Shown in pieces: positions 26,974 through 34,865 of a stretch of DNA of 47,570 nt. The translations under genes were made by a program, and so were the position numbers. Every line of letters starts with the position of its first letter. Position 1 is the first letter of the stretch. The DNA is from Actinomycetota bacterium (lineage in GTDB: Bacteria; Actinomycetota; Actinomycetes; Nanopelagicales; Nanopelagicaceae), in contig VGBN01000005.1 in the NCBI GenBank assembly GCA_016870455.1, positions 1 to 47,570 on the forward strand, given 5' to 3'. Under the pieces are notes generated by a model. That model was not told where the DNA came from. It searched no databases and was given only the letters and a program-made list of their open reading frames with translations.

Positions 26974-28009
26974 AACTCTTTGCATCGATTACAAATCGAT
27001 ACTTAACATCACTTTTGACAGTTCGTTCATAGGCTTGATTTATGTAATCAGCCGTAATCACCTCTACATCACTTGTGATTTGATGCTTGGCGCAGAAGTT
27101 AATCATCTCCTGAAGTTGGGCGATGCCACCAATCATTGAACCAGCAACAGATCTTCGTTGGTCTAAAATAGTGCCTACGTTAAGGCTGTATGGCTTGCCA
27201 GGTAATCCAATCACGACCAAGGTGCCATCTAGCTTTAGCAGTTGCAGGTATGGATCTAGCTCAATATCAGCTGAAACAGTATTTAAGATCAAATCAAAAC
27301 TCTTGTGCAAATGGCGCAGATCCTTGGCATCTTTAGTAACGATGAAGTGATCTGCCCCCATACCCTTGGCGTCAGACTCCTTTGTAGCCGAGTGGGAGAG
27401 TACTGTCACCTCAGCGCCTAGGGCGTGGGCAAATTTGACCCCCATATGACCTAAACCGCCAAGCCCCATGACCGCTACTTTTTTTCTTGGTGCTGCCTGC
27501 CAGTTTTTCAATGGCGAGTAAAGAGTTATTCCCGCACACATCAAAGGTGCAACTCCAGGTAGATCTAAATTATCAGGAATGTGAACTGCATAATCCTCAT
27601 CAATTACAAACTTGTCAGAGTATCCACCGAGTGCCACAGTTTTACCATCACGCTCCATTGCGTTATATGTTCCAGTCATACCCTCTACGCAATATTGCTC
27701 TAACCCCTTAAGGCAGCTAGAACACTTTCTGCACGAGTCAACAAAGACTCCTACGCCAATTAAGTCACCCACCTTGAACTTGCTGACTTGTGAGCCAATC
27801 TCAATAACCTTTCCGACAATCTCATGGCCTGGCACCATTGGGAAAATGGCAGGTCCCCACTCCTCTCTTGCCTGGTGAATATCAGAGTGACAGATTCCAG
27901 AGTAGAGAATCTCTAAAGCCACATCTCTTGGCCTAAGAGAGCGACGCTCAAAATCAAATGCAACTAATGGCTCTTTGGCCTTAAGTACTGCATAACCTTT
28001 GGTTTTCAT
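26966..28009 (-). CDS. Zinc-dependent NAD(P) alcohol dehydrogenase, CAD/YahK type
   Basis: The 347-residue medium-chain dehydrogenase has catalytic zinc ligands Cys40 and His62 (GICHSD and GHEIVG) and four structural zinc cysteines (C93, C96, C99, C107). The Rossmann motif is MGLGGLGHMGVKFA near residue 176. The pattern fits broad aldehyde reductases of the cinnamyl-alcohol-dehydrogenase group. The natural substrate is not known. AGGA lies close before the ATG at 28009. It is the last gene of a tdk-adh pair, 5 nt after tdk. Confidence 0.9.
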   Translation of the reverse strand: MKTKGYAVLKAKEPLVAFDFERRSLRPRDVALEILYSGICHSDIHQAREEWGPAIFPMVPGHEIVGKVIEIGSQVSKFKVGDLIGVGVFVDSCRKCSSCLKGLEQYCVEGMTGTYNAMERDGKTVALGGYSDKFVIDEDYAVHIPDNLDLPGVAPLMCAGITLYSPLKNWQAAPRKKVAVMGLGGLGHMGVKFAHALGAEVTVLSHSATKESDAKGMGADHFIVTKDAKDLRHLHKSFDLILNTVSADIELDPYLQLLKLDGTLVVIGLPGKPYSLNVGTILDQRRSVAGSMIGGIAQLQEMINFCAKHQITSDVEVITADYINQAYERTVKSDVKYRFVIDAKSFN

Positions 28010-28014
28010 TTTTC

Positions 28015-28653
28015 CTAACTATTGAATGGAAGTGATTGCTCAGCTGCTGGGTTAGAAACTTTGGAGGTTACTTTTCGCATATGGTGCCTGCGACATAAGA
28101 CCTCATAAGCCACCGTTGAGGATTTGCCTACATCACCAACCACAACCTGCTCTCCCTCTGTAACCATCTTGCCATCAACCGTTCTAGCATTGTGGGTTGC
28201 TCGCTCTCCACACCAGCAAAGCGCCTCCACCTGGAGAGTTTGAACACGATCGGCCAACTCCACCAACCGAGCGCTACCAGGGAAAAGTTTGGTTCGAAAA
28301 TCGGCGAGAATGCCAAAGGCGTAAACATCAATCCCAAGCCCATCTACAATTTGAGCTAACTGCTCAACCTGCTGCGGAGAGTAAAACTGCGCCTCATCAC
28401 AAATAATAAAACTGATTCGGCCTCCAATTGATAGCCTCTCTACAATCAATTTATGAATATCTAAATCCTCATCAACCTCTAAAGCTTCAATCTGCAAACC
28501 AAGCCGAGAGGAGATTAAACCTTTACCAGCCCGATCTTTACTGGTGAAGATAACTCCTTCACGACCACGAGATCGATGATTATGCGCCGTTTGTAATGCA
28601 AGTGTTGATTTACCACTATCCATAGTTCCGCAGTAGTAGATCAGCTCAGCCAT
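28015..28653 (-). CDS. tdk: Thymidine kinase, type II
   Basis: This 212-residue enzyme phosphorylates thymidine. The P-loop is YCGTMDSGKST (about 7-17). The catalytic Glu is in FIICDEAQFY. The lasso and zinc region has CWCG near 145 and CRRHH near 188. The start ATG is 4 nt after the apt stop, so the two salvage genes are probably co-translated. Confidence 0.94.
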   Translation of the reverse strand: MAELIYYCGTMDSGKSTLALQTAHNHRSRGREGVIFTSKDRAGKGLISSRLGLQIEALEVDEDLDIHKLIVERLSIGGRISFIICDEAQFYSPQQVEQLAQIVDGLGIDVYAFGILADFRTKLFPGSARLVELADRVQTLQVEALCWCGERATHNARTVDGKMVTEGEQVVVGDVGKSSTVAYEVLCRRHHMRKVTSKVSNPAAEQSLPFNS

Positions 28654-28657
28654 GGTC

Positions 28658-29182
28658 TTATTCTGCCAACAATGTATGGATTTGTAATTTAGGGTACTTG
28701 CTGGCGATCCGTGATCTGCCTCCCAAGGGTGGAATCTCTAATAAAAAGGCGGTGGCGATCGGAATCAAACCAGCGGCGATCACTAGATCAACAGCCGCTG
28801 ATGCAGTTCCACCAGTTGCAATCACATCATCAATGATTAGTACCTTAGAGTCTGCCGGTATCAAACCCTTATGTATCTCCAACGAGGCAGTTCCGTACTC
28901 AAGGTCATAATCTACTGAAAGAGTTTGGCCGGGTAGTTTTCCTGATTTGCGAATAGGGATAAAGCCCTTGCCAGAAAGTCCGGCGACAACAGAACCAAAA
29001 ATAAATCCCCGTGCCTCAATTCCGGCGATGTACTCAGCCTGATCTGCAAGCTCTGCAAAGGCTAGGCAACAAGATTTAAATGCTGAAGCATTAGATAAAA
29101 GCGGAGTGATATCTTTGAAGATAATGCCAGGCTTAGGAAAGTCAGGTATAACTCTGATCAGTTTTCCGAGTGATTGATCCAC
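28658..29182 (-). CDS. apt: Adenine phosphoribosyltransferase
   Basis: The enzyme makes AMP from adenine and PRPP. The N-terminal VIPDFPKPGIIFKDITPLL and the PRPP loop VLIIDDVIATGGTASAA are clear. The frame is open to a GTG at 29206. I prefer the GTG at 29182 (174 residues), because TATGAT ends 6 nt before it and the similarity starts there. It sits downstream of tRNA-Leu on the same strand and is followed by tdk. With the NCS2 permease it would form a purine salvage route. Confidence 0.92.
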   Translation of the reverse strand: MDQSLGKLIRVIPDFPKPGIIFKDITPLLSNASAFKSCCLAFAELADQAEYIAGIEARGFIFGSVVAGLSGKGFIPIRKSGKLPGQTLSVDYDLEYGTASLEIHKGLIPADSKVLIIDDVIATGGTASAAVDLVIAAGLIPIATAFLLEIPPLGGRSRIASKYPKLQIHTLLAE

Positions 29183-29188
29183 CTGCAA

Positions 29189-29194
29189 ATCATA
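29189..29194 (-). promoter_or_regulatory. Leaderless-type -10 element of apt
   Basis: TATGAT on the minus strand, one base from TATAAT, ends 6 nt before the GTG at 29182. It moves the likely apt start eight codons downstream of the longest frame. Confidence 0.55.
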
Positions 29195-29214
29195 TGGTCC
29201 AATCACAAAATATG

Positions 29215-29298
29215 TGTCCGGGAGGGGAGTTGAACCCCTAAGCCCTTACGGGCACTAACACCTCAAGCTAGCGCGTCTGCCAATTCCGCCACCCGGAC
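29215..29298 (-). tRNA. tRNA-Leu(GAG)
   Basis: The minus strand folds as a class II tRNA of 84 nt. The acceptor arms are GTCCGGG (from 29298) and CCCGGAC (29222-29216), with discriminator A at 29215. The anticodon loop CTTGAGG gives anticodon GAG at 29262-29264. A long variable arm (TGCCCGTAAGGGC) and the T arm with GTTCAACTC follow. CCA is not encoded. It reads CUC and CUU leucine codons. Confidence 0.96.
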
Positions 29299-29306
29299 CT
29301 GCTTGT

Positions 29307-29312
29307 ATTTTA
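29307..29312 (-). promoter_or_regulatory. -10 element of tRNA-Leu
   Basis: TAAAAT on the minus strand ends 8 nt before the mature tRNA 5' end. TTTCCT 17 nt upstream is a weak -35 candidate. Confidence 0.5.
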
Positions 29313-29361
29313 ACCCAAGATCAGATGCGAGGAAATTGATAAAGTGTAGGATCATTATCTT

Positions 29362-30681
29362 ATGAAACTCACCCCAGAGCAGATCATTGAACTTGAGAAT
29401 GAAACCATACAAATTTGCCAAGAATTAATTCAATTTCCAAGCGTGAATTATGGAGAGGGTAAAGGCGATGAGAAAGCGATCGCTGAGTATGTTGTAAAAA
29501 AGCTCGCTGAGGTTGGAATTAAGAGTGAATCAATCGAATCTGCTCCAAATCGGGTAAATGTGGTTGCAAGTATCGCTGGTCGTGATCAATCACGCCCAGG
29601 CTTAGTTCTGCATGGTCATATTGATGTTGTTCCAGCTGATGCCGCAGATTGGTCAGTTGATCCTTTCGGTGGAGTTATAAAGGATGGTTTTTTGTGGGGT
29701 AGAGGCGCAGTTGATATGAAAGATATGGATGCCATGATCTTGGCAACTGTGAGAATGTGGAGCCGGATTGGTTATCAACCGCCGAGAAACATACTGTTGG
29801 TGTTTTTTGCAGATGAAGAGGCTGGGTCAACCTACGGTTCACGATGGTTGGTAAAAAATCGACCAGAGTTGTTCAAAGGATATAGCGAAGCAATCTCTGA
29901 GGTTGGTGGTTTTTCCATCAACATAACCGGAGACAAGAGAATTTACTTAGTAGAGGCTGCCCAAAAGGGAATTCAGTGGCTTAAATTAACAGCGAAGGGC
30001 ACCGCTGGGCATGGATCATTTGTTAATAAGGACAACGCCATAACTACATTGTCAGATGCAGTATCTCGAATCGGAAATTACGAGTGGCCCCAACTTGAAA
30101 CTAAAACTAACCAAAAGTTTTTCCGACGAATTGCCGAGATAACTGGTGATAAATATGATGCATCAGATGTCAAGCCACTTATAAAGCACCTGGGTAAGGC
30201 AGCAAAAATGATCGGTGCTACCATCTCAAATACTGCAAATCCGACCATGCTAAATTCTGGGTACAAAGAAAATGTAATTCCACAGACCGCCTCAGCCGTT
30301 GTAGATGGCAGATTTTTACCTGGATATGAAGATCAGCTACATCAAACAATTAAAAAACTTGCTGGAGATGATATTGAGATAGAGATTATTGTTCGAGATA
30401 TTGCATTAGAGGTTGATTTTGCAGGCCCTCTAGTTGAAGCGATGTGTAATGCAATTAACTCTGAGGACCCAGAGGGCATTCCAGTTCCATACTTAATGAG
30501 TGGCGGCACTGATAACAAGGCTTTGCATGATCTTGGAATTGTGGGTTACGGCTTTTCACCACTGCGCTTGCCAAAAGAGTTGGATTTCTTCTCACTCTTC
30601 CACGGAGTAGATGAACGTGTTCCGCTGGATAGCTTGAAGTTTGGTGTTAGAGTTTTATATAACTTCTTAGAAAATGTTTAA
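29362..30681 (+). CDS. M20-family zinc peptidase/deacylase
   Basis: This 439-residue hydrolase has the co-catalytic zinc core: His86 and Asp88 in LHGHIDVVPA, bridging Asp118 in RGAVDMKD, and the Glu pair 152-153 in FADEEAGS. A dimerisation domain lies at about 200-330. The family includes dipeptidases, succinyl-diaminopimelate desuccinylases and acylases. The wide M20 dipeptidase-like type, found in many actinobacteria, fits best, but the substrate cannot be read from sequence. TAGGAT ends 9 nt before the ATG. It converges with the next gene, 9 nt apart. Confidence 0.88.
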   Translation: MKLTPEQIIELENETIQICQELIQFPSVNYGEGKGDEKAIAEYVVKKLAEVGIKSESIESAPNRVNVVASIAGRDQSRPGLVLHGHIDVVPADAADWSVDPFGGVIKDGFLWGRGAVDMKDMDAMILATVRMWSRIGYQPPRNILLVFFADEEAGSTYGSRWLVKNRPELFKGYSEAISEVGGFSINITGDKRIYLVEAAQKGIQWLKLTAKGTAGHGSFVNKDNAITTLSDAVSRIGNYEWPQLETKTNQKFFRRIAEITGDKYDASDVKPLIKHLGKAAKMIGATISNTANPTMLNSGYKENVIPQTASAVVDGRFLPGYEDQLHQTIKKLAGDDIEIEIIVRDIALEVDFAGPLVEAMCNAINSEDPEGIPVPYLMSGGTDNKALHDLGIVGYGFSPLRLPKELDFFSLFHGVDERVPLDSLKFGVRVLYNFLENV

Positions 30682-30690
30682 TTTCTTTAA

Positions 30691-31629
30691 TTAAGCAGAG
30701 ACCTCATTGAGTGCTTGACGAACCTGATCAGGCAAAGAGATCTGTTCCACCGTTAAAATTCCGCGCAACTGCGCACCCGTCCTAGCTCCTATTAATGCAC
30801 TAGTGACTCCGGGTGCATCCCTTACCCAAGATAGAGCCACCTCCAATGGTGAGTACCCCAAACCATCAGCTGCAACACAAACCGCCTCAACTATCTGCCT
30901 GGCGCGTTCTGATAAATATGGCTCGACAAAATTTGCAAAGTGGGGAGAGGCACCTCTTGAATCAGAGGGAACTCCATCACGATACTTTCCAGTAAGCACG
31001 CCTCGTCCAAGAGGTGACCAGGCGAGAAATCCTAGATTTAACGCAGCTGCTGCCGGAATGACCTCCTCTTCAACCTTGCGATTAAGCAATGAGTACTCAT
31101 TTTGAGCACTGGCGATTGCCGCTTTTCCAAAAATGGGATTTTGTAAAGTTGAGGACCTGGCTAGTTGCCAACCATTAAAATTGCAAACACCAACATAACG
31201 AGCTTTACCTGAGGTTGTTGCGTAATCTAACGCAGATAGAGTTTCTTCAAGAGGAGTGTTTTTATCCCAGGTGTGAATCTGCCACATATCTAGATAATCC
31301 ACATTTAATCGAGAGAGGGTGCGATCTAAATCTGATATCAACTCATTGCGGGAGTTACTAACTTTTCTAACTCCATCTTTAAAGGTTATTCCGGCCTTGG
31401 AAGCGATTACAATCTGATCTCGTTTTACTAAAGTGCCGATGAAGCCGCCTAGTACTCGCTCAGAATCACCATCACCATATACGGCAGCGGTATCAACGAA
31501 ATTGCCGCCAGCCTCAACAAAGTATTGCAGCTGCTGCGCCGCCTCATTCTCATCAGTGTCACGCCCCCAGGTCATCGTGCCAAGTCCAAGTCGGGAGATT
31601 GAAAGACCACCCAGTTTTCGATATTCCAC
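30691..31629 (-). CDS. Aldo/keto reductase
   Basis: The 312-residue NADPH-dependent reductase has the catalytic Asp and Tyr in DTAAVYG (about 46-52), Lys in IASKAG and His in WQIHTWD. The C-terminal NADP region is visible as ALIGARTGAQL. It belongs to the large YhdN/potassium-channel-beta-like branch, with substrates likely to be aldehydes. The GTG start at 31629 follows TACTCT with 7 nt spacing. Convergent with the M20 gene and divergent from the phosphatase gene. Confidence 0.9.
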   Translation of the reverse strand: MEYRKLGGLSISRLGLGTMTWGRDTDENEAAQQLQYFVEAGGNFVDTAAVYGDGDSERVLGGFIGTLVKRDQIVIASKAGITFKDGVRKVSNSRNELISDLDRTLSRLNVDYLDMWQIHTWDKNTPLEETLSALDYATTSGKARYVGVCNFNGWQLARSSTLQNPIFGKAAIASAQNEYSLLNRKVEEEVIPAAAALNLGFLAWSPLGRGVLTGKYRDGVPSDSRGASPHFANFVEPYLSERARQIVEAVCVAADGLGYSPLEVALSWVRDAPGVTSALIGARTGAQLRGILTVEQISLPDQVRQALNEVSA

Positions 31630-31636
31630 GGTTGGC

Positions 31637-31642
31637 AGAGTA
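31637..31642 (-). promoter_or_regulatory. Leaderless-type -10 element of the aldo/keto reductase gene
   Basis: TACTCT on the minus strand ends 7 nt before the GTG start at 31629, the same hexamer and spacing as at the bldD-like gene. Confidence 0.5.
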
Positions 31643-31666
31643 TCAACCTAAGGGGAAAAAGATCGG

Positions 31667-31672
31667 TAACCT
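31667..31672 (+). promoter_or_regulatory. Leaderless-type -10 element of the phosphatase-DUF3090-SCO1664 operon
   Basis: TAACCT ends 6 nt before the ATG at 31679. No ribosome-binding site precedes the start. Confidence 0.55.
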
Positions 31673-31678
31673 TGCCAA

Positions 31679-32353
31679 ATGCCATTGCTCTACCTACTAC
31701 GTCATGCCCAATCCACGGCCAATACTAAGGGGGTTTTGGCAGGTCAAGATGACTCAGTTGAACTTTCAAAAGATGGCATGAAGCAGGCTGATCAGTTAGT
31801 CAATCACTTGGAGAGTTTTAAAATCTCAAAGGTCTACTGCAGCCCACTAACTAGATGTATTCAGACCATTACTCCATTTATGAGTGAAAATCCAAAGGTG
31901 GATTTTGTAATAGAGCCCAAGTTAATTGAGATGGATTATGGAGCTTGGTCTGGTAAAAAACTATCCACCCTTGTACGTGACGCCAAGTGGCAAAAAGTAG
32001 TAAGCAAACCCTCTACCTTCACCTTTCCAGATGGGGAGAGCTTTAAACAAATGAGGAACCGTGTAGACAAACTGTTATCCCAATTGGCTTCTGTGAAAAA
32101 TCCAGCTCTGCTTGTAACCCATGGCGATATTATAAAAATGTTTTTAGCAAGTGCGCTCAACCTACCCATTGATCAATTTCAATCCTTTGTGGCAGAACCA
32201 GCCTCAATTACAACCATAAAGGTAGATAAGAAGAGCAATGTGGTATTGCAGACCAACTTCAGATTAGCGAAAAGCAGCTTTAGAAATTTTAGTTTGAATC
32301 CACTTGGTGGTGGGAATATCAATCGAGATCGAAAAAATTGGTGGAGTCGCTAG
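31679..32353 (+). CDS. Histidine phosphatase, MSMEG_4193-type
   Basis: This 224-residue protein belongs to the phosphoglycerate-mutase-like phosphatases. The phospho-accepting His is in LLRHAQST (residues 7-14), and a second catalytic His is in LLVTHGDIIKM. The C-terminal tail ends with NPLGGGNINRDRKNWWSR, typical of the actinobacterial MSMEG_4193 subfamily. In actinobacteria it stands with DUF3090, an SCO1664-like gene and mshC, exactly as here. The substrate is unknown. It overlaps the next gene by one base. Confidence 0.88.
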   Translation: MPLLYLLRHAQSTANTKGVLAGQDDSVELSKDGMKQADQLVNHLESFKISKVYCSPLTRCIQTITPFMSENPKVDFVIEPKLIEMDYGAWSGKKLSTLVRDAKWQKVVSKPSTFTFPDGESFKQMRNRVDKLLSQLASVKNPALLVTHGDIIKMFLASALNLPIDQFQSFVAEPASITTIKVDKKSNVVLQTNFRLAKSSFRNFSLNPLGGGNINRDRKNWWSR

Positions 32354-32892
32354 TGCCGAGAATCATTTATCGCCATGAGCCTGCTACCAGATTTATAGTA
32401 AGTGCAATCGGAGAACCTGGACAAAGACAATTTTTCCTTCAAGTTAAATCTGATGCCGGGCTAAACGCTGTCACTCTGGAAAAAGGTCAGGTGGCGGCAT
32501 TGGCCGAGCGACTGGCAGAGCTAATTCGTGAGTTACGCCGGGGTAGGTTAGCCGATGCCTCTGAGTTAACTCACCCAGTTACTTTAGATGAAGATCCAAT
32601 GGAGTTACCGATTGAATCAGATTTCACAGTTGGTGTGATTGGAATATCTTGGGATTCCAACTTTGTTGTCATAAACATCCAAGCCGCAGCTGGAGATGAT
32701 GATCTGCTAATCGACGACATAGATTATGGACCAGATTTGATAATAGCTCAGTTAAAAATTCATCAGGTTAAGGGTTTTTGCCAACGTGCAAAAGCGGTAG
32801 TAACTGCAGGTAGAGCTCAATGTCCATTTTGCGCACTGCCAGTTGATCCTCTTGGCCACCTATGTCCTAGAGCAAATGGATATAGAAGATGA
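32353..32892 (+). CDS. DUF3090 family protein with zinc-ribbon-like tail
   Basis: The 179-residue protein starts with PRIIYRHEPATRFIVSAIG, the family's conserved beginning, and has QFFLQVKS followed by EKGQVAALAERLAELIREL. The C terminus has a Cys-rich end, CPFCALPVDPLGHLCPRANGY, which could bind zinc. The function is unknown. The GTG at 32353 overlaps the preceding stop by one base; an upstream TTG in frame is less likely. It overlaps the next gene by 4 nt. Confidence 0.87.
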   Translation: MPRIIYRHEPATRFIVSAIGEPGQRQFFLQVKSDAGLNAVTLEKGQVAALAERLAELIRELRRGRLADASELTHPVTLDEDPMELPIESDFTVGVIGISWDSNFVVINIQAAAGDDDLLIDDIDYGPDLIIAQLKIHQVKGFCQRAKAVVTAGRAQCPFCALPVDPLGHLCPRANGYRR

Positions 32893-33584
32893 TTAAAAAC
32901 TCAGAATTGTTGAATGAGCGTGAGTTAGTGGTGATAGGAAGATTAGTCGATGCTTCAAACGCCACCTTGCAAGCAAAACTTAAGGATACAGATCCGGTAA
33001 TTAAAGTAATTTATAAGCCAATTGCAGGGGAGAGACCACTTTGGGATTTTCAAGAGGGAAATCTCGCTCATAGAGAGTATGCAGCTTTTTTGCTAAGCGA
33101 TTTAGCAGGGTTCAATCTAGTTCCTCAAACTGTGTTAAGAGAGGGACCATTTGGTTATGGCATGGTTCAACAGTGGATCGATATTGACCAAGCGGTTGAT
33201 GTTGTTGAGTTTGGACAAAGTAATGATTTGCAATTGAGGAGATTAGCCCTCTTTGATGCCATCATAAACAATACTGATCGTAAGTTTGGTCATCTTTTAA
33301 TTGATAAAAATGGGCTATTACAAGCCTGCGACCATGGCGTGTGCTTTCATAGCGAAGACAAATTAAGAACTGTGTTGTGGCAATTTGCTGGCATGCAACT
33401 CTCAAGCGAGGAAAATGATTTACTAGATAGAGTCGGTAATCTTAATCTTGAGGAGCTCCTAGCTAAACTTCTTACAGAGCAAGAGATTGCGGCAACTCGT
33501 GATCGAATTGCACGTTTGAAGATTGCAAATAAATTTCCTAATCCAAGTGATCAATGGCCCGCTGTACCCTGGCCACCAGTCTAA
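32889..33584 (+). CDS. SCO1664-family protein with PI3/4-kinase-like fold
   Basis: This 231-residue protein is conserved in actinobacteria. A kinase-like layout is visible: Lys43 in VIYKPIAGERPLWDF, a possible catalytic loop NNTDRKFGHLL (Asp130) and a metal-binding-like CDHGVCF (Asp148). This resembles the PI3/4-kinase and HipA superfamily, but no activity is known. It is tightly coupled with DUF3090, and the phosphatase gene lies upstream, so kinase and phosphatase may act on the same target. That is inference. Confidence 0.83.
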   Translation: MIKNSELLNERELVVIGRLVDASNATLQAKLKDTDPVIKVIYKPIAGERPLWDFQEGNLAHREYAAFLLSDLAGFNLVPQTVLREGPFGYGMVQQWIDIDQAVDVVEFGQSNDLQLRRLALFDAIINNTDRKFGHLLIDKNGLLQACDHGVCFHSEDKLRTVLWQFAGMQLSSEENDLLDRVGNLNLEELLAKLLTEQEIAATRDRIARLKIANKFPNPSDQWPAVPWPPV

Positions 33585-33600
33585 TGAGAGATAATTGAGT

Positions 33601-34824
33601 ATGAACTCCTGGCCATCAATACCTTTGAGAGAATTGAAGGAGTATCAATTTCCTAAATTAAAATTGATTAACTCAAATAACCAGTCCTCTACCTTAGAAG
33701 GTGCCGACTCGTTCAATATGTATGTTTGTGGAATTACTCCCTACGATGCCACTCATTTAGGACATGCTGCTACCTACCTGGCATTTGATATGGTGAATCG
33801 ATACCAGAGCGCAGCTGGCAGTAAGGTTGAATTTGTTGAGAATGTTACAGATGTCGATGATCCATTATTGGAGCGGGCAAAGCGTGATGGTATTGATTGG
33901 AGAAAATTAGCTCATACCCAAATAGAACTTTTTAAATCAGATATGACCGCTTTAAGGGTAATACCCCCGAGTCATCTTGTTCATGTCACAGATTCATTGG
34001 AAATCATTGAGAATTTCATCAAACTACTGGACCAAAATGGTTACCTTTATAAATTAGACAAGGATTTCTACTTCTCAGTTGGTAGTTTTCTTCAAGATCT
34101 TCCGATCTCCGTTGAGGAAGCAGTAAAAATCTTTGCTGAGCGGGGAGGTGATCCTGACCGAGAAGGAAAAAAACACCCACTCGATCCAGTTGTTTGGTTT
34201 GCTCATCGCGAAGACGACCCAGCATGGAACAGTAGTTTTGGCCTAGGCAGACCAGGCTGGCATGTAGAGTGCACTGCCATAGCATCACACTATCTAGATC
34301 AAAAAAAATCTGACCCGATTTTGCAAATACAAGGTGGCGGAGCGGATTTGAAGTTTCCTCATCATTTTATGAGCGAGCAGATCGTTAAGGCGGCTTATGG
34401 CAGGGGTTTTGCTAGGGATTACATTCATGCTGCGATGATTTTTTTTGATGGTGAAAAGATGAGTAAATCTAAAGGCAATTTGGTTTTTGTATCTGAACTA
34501 CTTGAACAAGGTATAGATCCAATGATCATTAGATGGGCGTTGATGAGTGGTCATTATCAACAAGATCGATCTTGGAGTGAACAACTTTTATTTAAAGCCA
34601 TATCTGAGGTCACTCAGGTGCGCGCTGCATTGGCACAGAGTGAGGTAGCAGAAGCTGATCCGTTGATAAGATCGATAATCAATGATCTTGCTAACAATTT
34701 AGATACACCAACTGCATTAAGTCGATTATTACAGTGGGCTAACTCATCAATTTCAAACCCACAGGTAAATCAATCTGGATTAGTATCACGAGCGATTGAT
34801 TCATTACTTGGTCTTGCGCTGTAA
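33601..34824 (+). CDS. mshC: Mycothiol ligase MshC (Cys:GlcN-Ins ligase)
   Basis: The 407-residue enzyme joins cysteine to glucosaminyl-inositol in mycothiol synthesis. It looks like a short cysteinyl-tRNA synthetase. The zinc-binding start is YVCGITPYDATHLGHA, with HLGH standing for HIGH and the TPYDATH form that marks MshC. The KMSKS loop is KMSKSKGN. The C-terminal tRNA-binding domain is missing. The ATG at 33601 has GATAAT ending 5 nt before it. A TTG at 33595 is a possible earlier start. The gene shows that the cell makes mycothiol. Confidence 0.94.
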   Translation: MNSWPSIPLRELKEYQFPKLKLINSNNQSSTLEGADSFNMYVCGITPYDATHLGHAATYLAFDMVNRYQSAAGSKVEFVENVTDVDDPLLERAKRDGIDWRKLAHTQIELFKSDMTALRVIPPSHLVHVTDSLEIIENFIKLLDQNGYLYKLDKDFYFSVGSFLQDLPISVEEAVKIFAERGGDPDREGKKHPLDPVVWFAHREDDPAWNSSFGLGRPGWHVECTAIASHYLDQKKSDPILQIQGGGADLKFPHHFMSEQIVKAAYGRGFARDYIHAAMIFFDGEKMSKSKGNLVFVSELLEQGIDPMIIRWALMSGHYQQDRSWSEQLLFKAISEVTQVRAALAQSEVAEADPLIRSIINDLANNLDTPTALSRLLQWANSSISNPQVNQSGLVSRAIDSLLGLAL

Positions 34825-34853
34825 TCACTGATTTTGATCGTCGCATCGTGCGG

Positions 34854-34859
34854 TAAACT
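34854..34859 (+). promoter_or_regulatory. Leaderless-type -10 element of metH
   Basis: TAAACT ends 6 nt before the metH ATG. The 41-nt gap after mshC is too short for a cobalamin riboswitch. Confidence 0.6.
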
Positions 34860-34865
34860 TGGCAA

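Noticed and set aside
30678-30694. Inverted repeat TTAATT / AATTAA between the M20 and aldo/keto reductase genes as a terminator
   Set aside because: It is made of A and T only, overlaps both stop codons (taa), and would form a very weak stem.
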